A DNA stretch of 64,000 nt from Segatella cerevisiae (GTDB taxonomy: Bacteria; Bacteroidota; Bacteroidia; Bacteroidales; Bacteroidaceae), in NCBI RefSeq assembly GCF_024054555.1, contig NZ_JAMXLY010000008.1:1-64000 (forward strand). Direction: 5' to 3'. A program made the position numbers and the translations under genes. Shown here in pieces: positions 34,410 through 42,493 of the stretch (positions are counted from its first letter, which is position 1; every line of letters starts with the position of its first letter). Under the pieces are notes generated by a model. The model searched no databases. It was not told the DNA's origin and saw only the letters and a program-made list of their open reading frames with translations.

Positions 34410-35901
34410 TTTTTCTCATGTTCTTTTCCAGTCTGTTCACGCCTGCCGACAAGGCCATGACGATGACCAGATAGATGAGTGCTACCACGCCAAGGGGCAT
34501 GAGTGCATCATAAGTAATGGACCGGATAATATCAGATCCTTTCGTAAGGTCTACCAGTCCTATATAACCGCTGATGGAAGTTTCCTTCAACAGGGTGATA
34601 AGTTCGTTGCCCATGGCAGGGAGCACATTCTTGAAAGCCTGTGGAAGAAGGATGTATCTCATCGTCTGTGTGTAGGAAAGTCCCAGACTGCGGCCCGCTT
34701 CCATCTGTCCTCTGTCCACGGACATGATTCCCGAGCGCACCACTTCTGCAAGATAGGCTGCAGAGTTGAGACCGAAAGCGATGATAGCTACAAAGACCTT
34801 ACTCACGTTAGCGGAAGCAAAGACTACATAATAGATAATAAGCAGTTGGACCATCGTCGGCGTACCTCTGATCACGGTGAGATAGAGTCGGCAAAGGGCA
34901 TTGAGGATTCCCAGTCCGCCGTTCCGGTCATGTGAAGTTCGTACGATGGCGATCAGGCTGCCCAGGACCAGGGAGAGGATCATGGCAAAAAAGGTGATGA
35001 CCAGCGTATTTCCAAGACCTTGCAGAAGATAGATATAACGGTGCTCAGTAATAAAGTTAGCCTTGAACTTGTCCGAAAGACTCTGTTTATGTGCAGCCAG
35101 GTTACCATCTCTTACGATGATGACCTGCCGGCAACGAGTATAGGGTATAGTGAACAGCACATTTCTTGCCCGGTCCTTTGTGACCGTGAGAGCTGATGCC
35201 CCCACATCTGCCTTTCCGGTCTGTACGCTGGTGATTACGGCTTCGAAGTCCATATCCTCCACATCAAGTTTCATCCCCAGATCGTCGGCTATAGCCTGCA
35301 TGACATCAATATCGATGCCACAGATACGCCCATTGTCATAATATTCATAAGGGGGAAAGGTGGCATTGGTAGCCACGACAAGAGTTCCGTTCCGGCGTCC
35401 GATCGCTTTTTTCTGCCAGGCCACAGAGAGATGGTCATGAAGGTGTCTGTCGATAATGGTATCAAGGGCACCGGAATTTTGAAGTCTCCGCAAAGCCTCA
35501 TTGATTTGCGTCGCCAGTTTGACATTGTTCCGAGCTACGCAGAAGGCATATTCCTCAGTGGAAAATTCTCCGGGAAGAATTTTCAGATTACTGTTTTCCG
35601 CCACAAAGGCCTTAGCCGGTTCTTCGTCATCTATCACGCAGTCGATCTTCCCCTCTCCGAGCGCCTGGATGGCATCGGCCGTCTTGGTATACCGTTCTAT
35701 GCGTGTTCCTGCCTTGTCATTTTCAAAAGCAGAAGCCTTCAGGTCGCCAGTCGTCCCCAGTTGTACGCCGATGGTACTTCCGGGAAGGTCACGGGGAGAA
35801 TTGACGGTATGCCTTTTCTGGCCGCCTCGTGTCAGAATCACGATAATGACAAGGATAATAACCAGTAGAGGAATACCTATTTGTAAGATTTTCTTTTTCA
35901 T
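34399..35901 (-). CDS. Fused amino-acid-binding domain and ABC permease
   Basis: A 500-residue single chain. A membrane anchor (about 5-25) is followed by binding-domain segments in unusual order: about 37-156 resembles the second lobe of a type II amino acid binding protein with its closing helices ([16 protein letters not shown] to [10 protein letters not shown]), and about 172-268 resembles the first lobe ([16 protein letters not shown] to [10 protein letters not shown]). The permease domain, about 290-495, holds [18 protein letters not shown] and the ABC-interacting [23 protein letters not shown]. Fused binding/permease proteins are known from Bacteroidota and clostridia. The order points to a circular permutation. 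It has a TACTTTTG promoter element (36071-36078) and an ATPase gene behind it. Confidence 0.9.
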   Translation of the reverse strand: MKKKILQIGIPLLVIILVIIVILTRGGQKRHTVNSPRDLPGSTIGVQLGTTGDLKASAFENDKAGTRIERYTKTADAIQALGEGKIDCVIDDEEPAKAFVAENSNLKILPGEFSTEEYAFCVARNNVKLATQINEALRRLQNSGALDTIIDRHLHDHLSVAWQKKAIGRRNGTLVVATNATFPPYEYYDNGRICGIDIDVMQAIADDLGMKLDVEDMDFEAVITSVQTGKADVGASALTVTKDRARNVLFTIPYTRCRQVIIVRDGNLAAHKQSLSDKFKANFITEHRYIYLLQGLGNTLVITFFAMILSLVLGSLIAIVRTSHDRNGGLGILNALCRLYLTVIRGTPTMVQLLIIYYVVFASANVSKVFVAIIAFGLNSAAYLAEVVRSGIMSVDRGQMEAGRSLGLSYTQTMRYILLPQAFKNVLPAMGNELITLLKETSISGYIGLVDLTKGSDIIRSITYDALMPLGVVALIYLVIVMALSAGVNRLEKNMRKNER

Positions 35902-36070
35902 CCTGAATGCCTGTTTAAAAAGACAGTCTTCCCCATTCTCCGTGAGTTGTGGCTTGTCTGTATGTATGTGTCGAAACTCTCGTCCTTCGATTTGATCGTT
36001 CTTGTTCTATTACTCAAATGATTATTTTTTACGGCTTCATCAGGAGAAACCCATGATGATTTATTATTTG

Positions 36071-36078
36071 CAAAAGTA
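36071..36078 (-). promoter_or_regulatory. Promoter -7 element of the amino-acid transporter operon
   Basis: The minus strand reads TACTTTTG, matching TAnnTTTG, giving a leader of about 165 bases before the start codon. Confidence 0.5.
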
Positions 36079-36290
36079 TGAAAATTTCCGCGGTCTTTCT
36101 TCCTTTTCAAAATAAAGGAGTTATGACTTTTACTTTTTTAACATCTATATCCCATCGGTATGGCTTGCCTTGAATATCCCTGGTCCGAAAGGATAGGGGG
36201 ATGAGTTTTAAGATATGGTTTACTCTTTGCGTTTCCGGGGCCCGGCGTCATGGGAAACAGGTGGAGAAAAGCATAAATTAACAGTAAATA

Positions 36291-36322
36291 TTTGCGCGTG
36301 TTTTTCTTTGTTTGTATATTTG
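36291..36322 (+). promoter_or_regulatory. Promoter of the MFS gene
   Basis: A -33 TTTG (36291-36294) and -7 TATATTTG (36315-36322) are 20 bases apart, the spacing expected for the Bacteroidota primary sigma factor. Confidence 0.65.
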
Positions 36323-36379
36323 CGAACAACAAAACGGTTCTTGCTGAAAACAACTGCCGTTTAAGTTTCTCCTGCATGG

Positions 36380-36402
36380 GCACCGGGCCAGAATGCAGGA
36401 GT
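36380..36402 (+). promoter_or_regulatory. Leader hairpin near the MFS gene start
   Basis: In the leader of about 95 bases, CTCCTGCAT and ATGCAGGAG form a perfect 9-bp stem around a GC-rich loop with GGGC and GCCC-like pairing potential (about 36370-36402). It lies about 25 bases before the start codon, where it could control translation, but I could not match it to a known riboswitch. Confidence 0.4.
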
Positions 36403-36425
36403 AATTTATTATTAACACTACTGTT

Positions 36426-37646
36426 ATGAAAAATAGGAAACAGAAATTAGCCCTATCGTTTGTGATCATGATGGGTGTGGTCAGCATGTTTTCGGATATG
36501 ACCCATGAGGGTGCCCGGAGTATTTACGGTGCCTATCTGGCGCTTGCCGGAGCTTCTGCCGCCACCATCGGATTTGTCATGGGGCTGGGAGAGTTGATAG
36601 GCTATGCCCTTCGTCTGGTCACCGGTTACTTTGCCGACAAGAAGCACAATTATTGGATCATGACCATTGTAGGTTATTCCATCAATATGGCTGCCGTCCC
36701 GTTGATCGCCCTGTTCTCCAAGGATGGATGGAAATGGGCCTGCCTGCTGATTATCCTGGAAAGACTCGGAAAAGCAATACGGCAACCCTCCAAGAATACA
36801 TTGGTATCATTTGCCTCTTCTCAAGTAGGACAAGGTAAGGCCTTTGCCCTCCAGGAGTTTATGGATCAGATAGGTGCTTTCTGTGGCCCTCTGCTCTTGT
36901 TTGTCGTCCTTCTCTTAAGAAAAGACAGTAGTGATTTATTTTCTGCTTACAGGATCTGCTTTGCGATATTAATCATACCGGCATTTTTCACTTTGTTCTT
37001 TCTTTTGAGAGCGAAGCGTAAATTTGCCCATCCCGAGAATTTTGAGACCAGTGTCGACAGACCCCGGATAGGGTCTTTAAACTCACATTTCATCTTATAT
37101 CTCGTGGCTACCAGTTTGTTAGCTTTCGGATTCATTGATTTCCCTATGATTACGATGCATGTATCAAGACTTTCCATCATCCCCTCCTCTTTTCTCCCGC
37201 TGCTCTATGCAGGAGCCATGCTGGTAGATGCCATAGCTGCACTTGTTTTTGGCTGGATGTATGATAAATATGGGATAAAGGTTCTGATCCTCTCTGACTT
37301 TCTATCGGCCTTTTTCGCACTGTTCATCTTTACTTCCCACTCCATTAGTTATATTATTATCGGAATTGCGCTCTGGGGAATCGGGATGGGTGCTCAGGAA
37401 TCTATCCTGAAATCGGCGGTCACGGCCTTAGTTCAAAAGGAGAACCGCTCCACAGGATTCGGTGTCTTCGGAGTATCCTTTGGGGTCTGCTGGTTCATCG
37501 GGAGTTGGGTTCTGGGGATACTCTATGACACTTCCATTCCTGCAATGGTTACGGTCTCCGTCATCTCACAGTTGGCTTCCATTCCTTTCCTCATGGCTCT
37601 TGCAAAGTCACATAAGACAATGGATAATGTAAATTCTTCCCTGTAA
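36426..37646 (+). CDS. MFS transporter
   Basis: A 406-residue protein with 12 predicted membrane helices. The first helix carries SMFSDMTHEGARSIYGAYLA and is followed by LRLVTGYFADKKHNYW, the family's motif A between helices 2 and 3, and by RLGKAIRQPSKNTL. These fit a group of MFS proteins found in many bacteria (often annotated as MFS transporters of unknown substrate). The end loses similarity after about residue 395. It has a strong promoter and a hairpin leader; nothing else in the region indicates the substrate. Confidence 0.88.
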   Translation: MKNRKQKLALSFVIMMGVVSMFSDMTHEGARSIYGAYLALAGASAATIGFVMGLGELIGYALRLVTGYFADKKHNYWIMTIVGYSINMAAVPLIALFSKDGWKWACLLIILERLGKAIRQPSKNTLVSFASSQVGQGKAFALQEFMDQIGAFCGPLLLFVVLLLRKDSSDLFSAYRICFAILIIPAFFTLFFLLRAKRKFAHPENFETSVDRPRIGSLNSHFILYLVATSLLAFGFIDFPMITMHVSRLSIIPSSFLPLLYAGAMLVDAIAALVFGWMYDKYGIKVLILSDFLSAFFALFIFTSHSISYIIIGIALWGIGMGAQESILKSAVTALVQKENRSTGFGVFGVSFGVCWFIGSWVLGILYDTSIPAMVTVSVISQLASIPFLMALAKSHKTMDNVNSSL

Positions 37647-37764
37647 ATTTGCACAGATCAACTTTTGTTCATATTTTTACGAATTTAAATTCGAGGGAAG
37701 CAGGATTAAGGGAAATATATCCTTGTGTTCCCTTCATTTATAGGCATCTTTTAATATACAGATT

Positions 37765-38616
37765 ATGACAAGCAAGAAAAAAGCAGCTTTAACCTCAATC
37801 ATCGCAGCCGTATTCCTGACTACTATGAAGTTTATTGTCGGCATTCTCACTTCCAGTATGGGAATTATCTCAGAAGCACTCCACTCCCTTCTGGACCTGT
37901 TAGCTGCCGTGATTACTTTTGTCTCCGTAAGCATATCAGACAAACCAGCAGATAAGGAACATCAGTATGGTCATGGAAAGATAGAAAATCTTTCAGCTTT
38001 CTTCGAATCCATACTGCTTGTCATCACCTGCGTATGGATTATTTATGAGGCGATCAGCCGTTTGATCTCAGGTAATACGGCTATACGCGTAACCGTATGG
38101 AGCTATCTTGTCGTCCTGACCGCCATGGCCGTGGACATCGGTCGTTCCCGGATGCTCTTCAAGGTTGCAAAGCGCGATAACAGTCAGGCTCTTGAGGCAG
38201 ATGCCATACATTTTTCCACTGACATTCTCAGTTCCGGAGTAGTCCTGCTGGGACTGATATGTGCCAACTTCGGTTACCATAAGGCCGATGCCATTTCTGC
38301 ATTAGGGGTGGCCGTCATCGTCTTGGGAATCTCTTACCGCCTGGGCAAGAGGGCTATTGACGTATTGCTTGACAAGGTGCCAGACGGACTGACCGAGAAG
38401 GTTGAGTCCAGACTAAAATCCAATAAGGATATTGTGTGTTATCATGATTTGAAAATACGTGTTGCAGGACCTGATACGTTTGTTGAGGTAAATGTGCATA
38501 TTCATCCCCATACAGATCTCGAGACAGCACATTGTATATGCAGTAGAATAGAAAAGGATATAGCATCTTTGATTCCGAGATGTACCACCGTTGTGCATGC
38601 TGAGCCTGATGAATGA
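37765..38616 (+). CDS. Cation diffusion facilitator transporter
   Basis: A 283-residue CDF protein with six membrane helices. The metal site in the second and fifth helices is visible as H40-x3-D44 (SEALHSLLDL) and H149-x3-D153 (EADAIHFSTDIL). The HD/HD set fits the zinc or cobalt branch (CzcD/ZitB type) rather than the iron/manganese ones. QYGHGKIENLSAFFES is a family-typical loop, and the C-terminal cytoplasmic metal-binding domain (HDLKIRVAGPDTFVEVNVHIHP) is present. It exports divalent cations from the cytoplasm; a RND metal pump lies 8 kb downstream. It ends 13 bases before the convergent receptor gene. Confidence 0.92.
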   Translation: MTSKKKAALTSIIAAVFLTTMKFIVGILTSSMGIISEALHSLLDLLAAVITFVSVSISDKPADKEHQYGHGKIENLSAFFESILLVITCVWIIYEAISRLISGNTAIRVTVWSYLVVLTAMAVDIGRSRMLFKVAKRDNSQALEADAIHFSTDILSSGVVLLGLICANFGYHKADAISALGVAVIVLGISYRLGKRAIDVLLDKVPDGLTEKVESRLKSNKDIVCYHDLKIRVAGPDTFVEVNVHIHPHTDLETAHCICSRIEKDIASLIPRCTTVVHAEPDE

Positions 38617-38629
38617 ATGGCTCTTTTCG

Positions 38630-41002
38630 TCATAATTTGTCATCATATTTGATCTCCTGACTTTTCTTTTTGCCAAGTCCGAAATTATAGGTTAACCCGA
38701 TATAGACAATTCTCGGGTTGCGACGTTTCTCTACTTTTTGTCTGAGATCATCGGTGTTAAGTGTATATGATTTGTGGAAGGTGTTGAAAAGATCAGATAT
38801 AGAGGCAATGATGGAGAGTCCCGTTTTGGGGTATTCATAGCGTATTCCCATATTGAAAATATAGTTTCCGTTGAGATGACCTTGTGGAATGAGCTGCGGT
38901 GAATTGTATCGGGTATTGAACTGGATGGTGAGATGGTTCAGGGGGGTGATGTCCGCATTCATCAGACTGCTCCAGGCCCACGTGGAACGTTTACTGCCAT
39001 AGCCGAGTTTGGATGCATTGATCTGTTGATAGAATCCATTTCCATTGATGTTGAGCGACAACCAGTGTAAGGGCTGCCAACTCCAGATAACTTCCAGTCC
39101 GGCATCCTGACTGTTCTGCATATTTTCCTTTGTTGTGATAAGGGTATCCTTATTCATGTATGAAATATTCGTTATCGGATTTAGAGTGTAACGATAATAA
39201 AGAGTTGTCGTAAGAGTACTATTCACATCATTGTGCCACATCCATCCTGTTTCCAAGGAGTGGATTTTTTCGGGTTTCAGATGCGGATTCCCGGTTTGCA
39301 TGCTTAGTGGATTGATATGCTCTGCGTATGGATCCATATCTTCTCCGACTGGACGGTTGACACGCAGGCTATAGTTGAGTTGAAGTTCCTGATGCTCGGT
39401 GAGTTGCCAGGAGCTGTGGAAGGTAGGATACAACGAGAATTCATTTTTTCGGATAAAAGAATCAGTTTTTGCCAGCAGGCTTCTCTGATGGTCATATTCG
39501 CCACGTATTCCGGCTGTCATATTCCATTTTCCTGATTGGATATCTATGGTTGTATAGAAGGAATGAACAGTCCGCCAATATGTAAAATCACTGGAATTGG
39601 ATGCATCGGGAATATAGTTGCTGCCGTTCCAATCTCCTACATGATAGTCCTGTTCTGTTTTCAGATGTTCCAGCTCGTATCCGCTTGATAACTTACCTCC
39701 TTGCCAGGGATTGAATTGCCAGTAGAGTTTTGCAGTATGGAGGTAATTGCCATTCCAGACCTTTTCGTTGTTTTTTGAATATACGGTTTCCCGAAGAGTA
39801 CGTGAAGTCTGATAGTAGTTCATCTCATTTTCCGTCTGCGATGAGTAAGCATAATTTATCCCCCATTGATTATCATTCCCATATTTGTGTGCGTAAGCGG
39901 CGTTACCTTCGTACATGTTCTCTCGTGCATCTGCATTACGCCGTCGGGAATAGTTTTCGGTTTCTACTCCTGAAAGGTTTTGGGTATTTGATTCTACATC
40001 TTCTGTACGTAAGAAACGCCGATATTCGTAATTGCCGGAAAAGTTGATTGCATCTTCAGGGGTTACTTTTAAACTTCCGCCGAGGTTGAAAGTATGTGAT
40101 TTTGGGTGTCCGGTACCGATTGTGTTCTGACTGACCTGTCCGTCTTTACTATCGCGGTTATCCGTTGTGGTACGGTCATAACGGTCCTGACGGAAGGCAT
40201 ATCCTCCTAAAATGCTCCATTTATCCGTCCCCAAACTTAGGTTTGTACCGGCATTAAAGCGGCCTTTGTTGCCGATATTGGAATACAGACTTCCATTCAA
40301 CCCCTTTCGGGCATTCTTCTTTAAGATTATGTTGATAATGCCACTTGTTCCATCAGGTCTATAGGCTGCTGACGGATTGGTAATCACTTCAATACGTTCA
40401 ATATTGCTTGCCGATAGTTGCTGTAAGGCATCACCTTTCGATTTACCATTAAAAAGAGTAGAAAGGCGTCCATTGACAAGAATAGTTACATTTTGATTCC
40501 CTCGTACACTGATGTTTCCATCGATATCCATGTCTACAGAAGGTATATGCTGGAGCAGTTCGCCTATGGATTCTGATGTTGACATGATGTCTTGATTTAC
40601 ATTATATACCTTCTTGTCAAGCCGTTGGATGAGTGCCCTTTGTCGTCCTTTTACGATCACCTCTCCTAAGGAAGTGGCTGTGCTGTTGTTTAAGGAAACG
40701 ATACCGCAGTCTGTATTCCCTTTGACAATGAGACTGTGATTGATATCACCATATCCTATGTAACTGTAAGTTATCTGATAGTTGCCGTCGGCAATACCAT
40801 TCATCTTAAATGTTCCCAAGGAATCCGTTATGGTTCCTGACACAAGTTTGCCATTTCCGTTACGTAAGGCTATGGTAACATATTCGATAGGCTTGTGATT
40901 GGATTTCTCTATCACCTTCCCTATTACTTTCCATCCTGACATATTTGCCAATGCTGCTATAGATACCAGACAGCAACTGATGAAACACATCCATCTCTTC
41001 AT
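38630..41002 (-). CDS. TonB-dependent-receptor-like outer membrane beta-barrel protein
   Basis: A 790-residue outer membrane protein. A signal peptide is followed by a carboxypeptidase-regulatory-like sandwich (WKVIGKVIEKSNHKPIEYVTI to YSYIGYG), a plug domain (IPSVDMDIDGNISVRGNQNVTILVNG, PSAAYRPDGTSGIINIILKK) and a long barrel ending in YIGLTYNFGLG. The type is the Bacteroidota outer-membrane-beta-barrel family without a SusD partner, so it is not a typical polysaccharide-utilisation receptor. The barrel may take up a metal complex or peptide; no gene nearby says which. It has a TACTTTTG promoter element at 41028-41035. Confidence 0.88.
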   Translation of the reverse strand: MKRWMCFISCCLVSIAALANMSGWKVIGKVIEKSNHKPIEYVTIALRNGNGKLVSGTITDSLGTFKMNGIADGNYQITYSYIGYGDINHSLIVKGNTDCGIVSLNNSTATSLGEVIVKGRQRALIQRLDKKVYNVNQDIMSTSESIGELLQHIPSVDMDIDGNISVRGNQNVTILVNGRLSTLFNGKSKGDALQQLSASNIERIEVITNPSAAYRPDGTSGIINIILKKNARKGLNGSLYSNIGNKGRFNAGTNLSLGTDKWSILGGYAFRQDRYDRTTTDNRDSKDGQVSQNTIGTGHPKSHTFNLGGSLKVTPEDAINFSGNYEYRRFLRTEDVESNTQNLSGVETENYSRRRNADARENMYEGNAAYAHKYGNDNQWGINYAYSSQTENEMNYYQTSRTLRETVYSKNNEKVWNGNYLHTAKLYWQFNPWQGGKLSSGYELEHLKTEQDYHVGDWNGSNYIPDASNSSDFTYWRTVHSFYTTIDIQSGKWNMTAGIRGEYDHQRSLLAKTDSFIRKNEFSLYPTFHSSWQLTEHQELQLNYSLRVNRPVGEDMDPYAEHINPLSMQTGNPHLKPEKIHSLETGWMWHNDVNSTLTTTLYYRYTLNPITNISYMNKDTLITTKENMQNSQDAGLEVIWSWQPLHWLSLNINGNGFYQQINASKLGYGSKRSTWAWSSLMNADITPLNHLTIQFNTRYNSPQLIPQGHLNGNYIFNMGIRYEYPKTGLSIIASISDLFNTFHKSYTLNTDDLRQKVEKRRNPRIVYIGLTYNFGLGKKKSQEIKYDDKL

Positions 41003-41027
41003 CTTTTTCGTTTTAAAAATTTAAGTG

Positions 41028-41035
41028 CAAAAGTA
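41028..41035 (-). promoter_or_regulatory. Promoter -7 element of the outer membrane receptor gene
   Basis: The minus strand reads TACTTTTG, matching TAnnTTTG, 26 bases before the start codon. Confidence 0.5.
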
Positions 41036-41214
41036 CAAGTTGACTTTGTATATTTTCTGATGAAGTTATTACAGGCTGGATTCAAGCCAGTTAATAAGTT
41101 TTAATTGTTTTGTATGAATTCTGTATTCCGCGATTCGTATAGAGAGGTATATTATTCCTTATACAATCGTAATCATTAAAAGAGATTGAACTTTATAAGA
41201 AAAAATCCAATTTG

Positions 41215-41246
41215 TTTGGTGAATTGTGGAAAACCTATTATCTTCG
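41215..41246 (+). promoter_or_regulatory. Promoter of the yaaA gene
   Basis: A -33 TTTG (41215-41218) and a near-consensus -7 TATCTTCG (41239-41246) are 20 bases apart and give a short leader before the ATG at 41270. Confidence 0.45.
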
Positions 41247-41269
41247 CCAAAACAAAAACGTTTGGTTCT

Positions 41270-42028
41270 ATGCAGATTCTCCTTTCTTGTGCCAAGACTA
41301 TGCGGGACGCCACTACGATGCAGTCGCCTTTCACTACCCTGCCCCGTTTCAGGGATGAGGCCGGACGATTTGCGTTGGAACTCAGCCAGTGGACGGCCGA
41401 CAGGTTTGTGGATGTCTTGCAGTGCAGTCCATCTATAGCTTCGGAGACAAAATTGCGCTATCTTCGTTTTTTTGATGAAGGACATGAACTGCCTGCCGTT
41501 TTTTCTTATTTCGGTCAGGTCTTCAAATATCTCAAAGCACCGAGTTGGAAAACAGAAGATTTCCGTTTCGCACAATCTCATTTATGGATAACATCTTTTC
41601 TGTACGGCTTGCTCCGTCCCATGGATATGATTCATCCTTATCGCCTTGAAGGAAAGGTCTCGCTCGAAGCTTCAGAAGAGAAAACGCTATTTGATTTCTG
41701 GAGGAGCCGTCTTACTGATCTGCTTTTGAAAAGTGTCAAAGCTGACGATAGCATTCTCCTGTATCTTGCTTCTGAAGAAATGAAACTTTTGTTTGACTGG
41801 AAGCGGGTCAGAAGTGAACTGCACATTATACAACCTCATTTTTTCATTATGAAAGACGGGAGACCTAAGACCATCGTTATATATACCAAGACCTGTCGTG
41901 GAGCTATGGCTCATTATGTGATCTGTAACCGGATTCATAACTCTGAAGACCTTAAAGCATTTGAACATGAAGGTTTTGCCTATACGGACCAGTATGGGGA
42001 TAACGATCATCCTAATTTTTGCATTTAA
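41270..42028 (+). CDS. yaaA: Peroxide stress protein YaaA
   Basis: A 252-residue YaaA/DUF328 protein. It starts with MQILLSCAKTM, has RFRDEAGRFALELSQWTADRF, then the long helical section with YFGQVFKYLKAP and FLYGLLRPMDMIHPYRLEG, and ends in FKTIVIYTKTCRGAMAHYVICNRI-like wording (KTIVIYTKTCRGAMAHYV). The family binds DNA and limits iron-linked damage by hydrogen peroxide in E. coli. I chose ATG 41270 because the family begins there and a promoter lies just before it. A small acetyltransferase gene follows 16 bases later. Confidence 0.9.
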   Translation: MQILLSCAKTMRDATTMQSPFTTLPRFRDEAGRFALELSQWTADRFVDVLQCSPSIASETKLRYLRFFDEGHELPAVFSYFGQVFKYLKAPSWKTEDFRFAQSHLWITSFLYGLLRPMDMIHPYRLEGKVSLEASEEKTLFDFWRSRLTDLLLKSVKADDSILLYLASEEMKLLFDWKRVRSELHIIQPHFFIMKDGRPKTIVIYTKTCRGAMAHYVICNRIHNSEDLKAFEHEGFAYTDQYGDNDHPNFCI

Positions 42029-42044
42029 TAAATTTATCAGCATT

Positions 42045-42299
42045 ATGAAAATTCATCATGACAAAGAAAATCAGAGAGCATGGGTAGAAAAAGACGGTTT
42101 CATCGCTGAGATCCAGTATGAATGTGCTGATGGGATACTGAACATATTTCACACCTACGTTCCAGAAGAACTAGGAGGACAAGGAATAGCAGCAAAGCTC
42201 GTCGAATACATCTGTCAATATGCCCAAGAGCAAGACCTCCATGTGGCAGCCACCTGTTCGTATGCCAGGATATGGCTGAAGAGACATCATCTAGAATGA
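42045..42299 (+). CDS. Small GNAT-type N-acetyltransferase (COG2388/NATD1-like)
   Basis: An 84-residue protein with the minimal GNAT core: EIQYECADGILNIFHTYVPEELGGQGIAAKLVEYICQYAQEQDL, where the GGQGIA segment is the acetyl-CoA-binding loop, and the C-terminal YARIWLKRH. It fits the small COG2388 family, whose substrate is unknown. It follows yaaA by 16 bases on the same strand and is probably co-transcribed with it. Confidence 0.85.
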   Translation: MKIHHDKENQRAWVEKDGFIAEIQYECADGILNIFHTYVPEELGGQGIAAKLVEYICQYAQEQDLHVAATCSYARIWLKRHHLE

Positions 42300-42423
42300 A
42301 AATACAGAAAATGAAAAGATCATCATTTACTGTAAAACGCTCTATTCCCTATGCTTTTCCTATACTCATTATTCGGTATGAACCGCATCAGTAAACCAGA
42401 ATAAAATGGTTATTTTAAGGTAT

Positions 42424-42453
42424 TTTGTAAAATAGAAAATAGTTATATCTTTG
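42424..42453 (+). promoter_or_regulatory. Promoter of the siderophore-type receptor gene
   Basis: A -33 TTTG (42424-42427) and a -7 TATCTTTG (42446-42453) lie 18 bases apart, 40 bases before the ATG. Confidence 0.65.
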
Positions 42454-42493
42454 CAGGCGCAATTTTAAGTGTAACTAAATTATATCTATTTTT

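Larger units (their letters stand above)
35902..36425. other. 524-bp divergent intergenic region
   Basis: It holds the transporter promoter on the minus strand and the MFS promoter on the plus strand, plus the hairpin leader of the MFS gene. Open frames on the minus strand here (35898-36110, 36138-36383) have no recognisable product and overlap these elements, so I see no gene. Confidence 0.55.
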
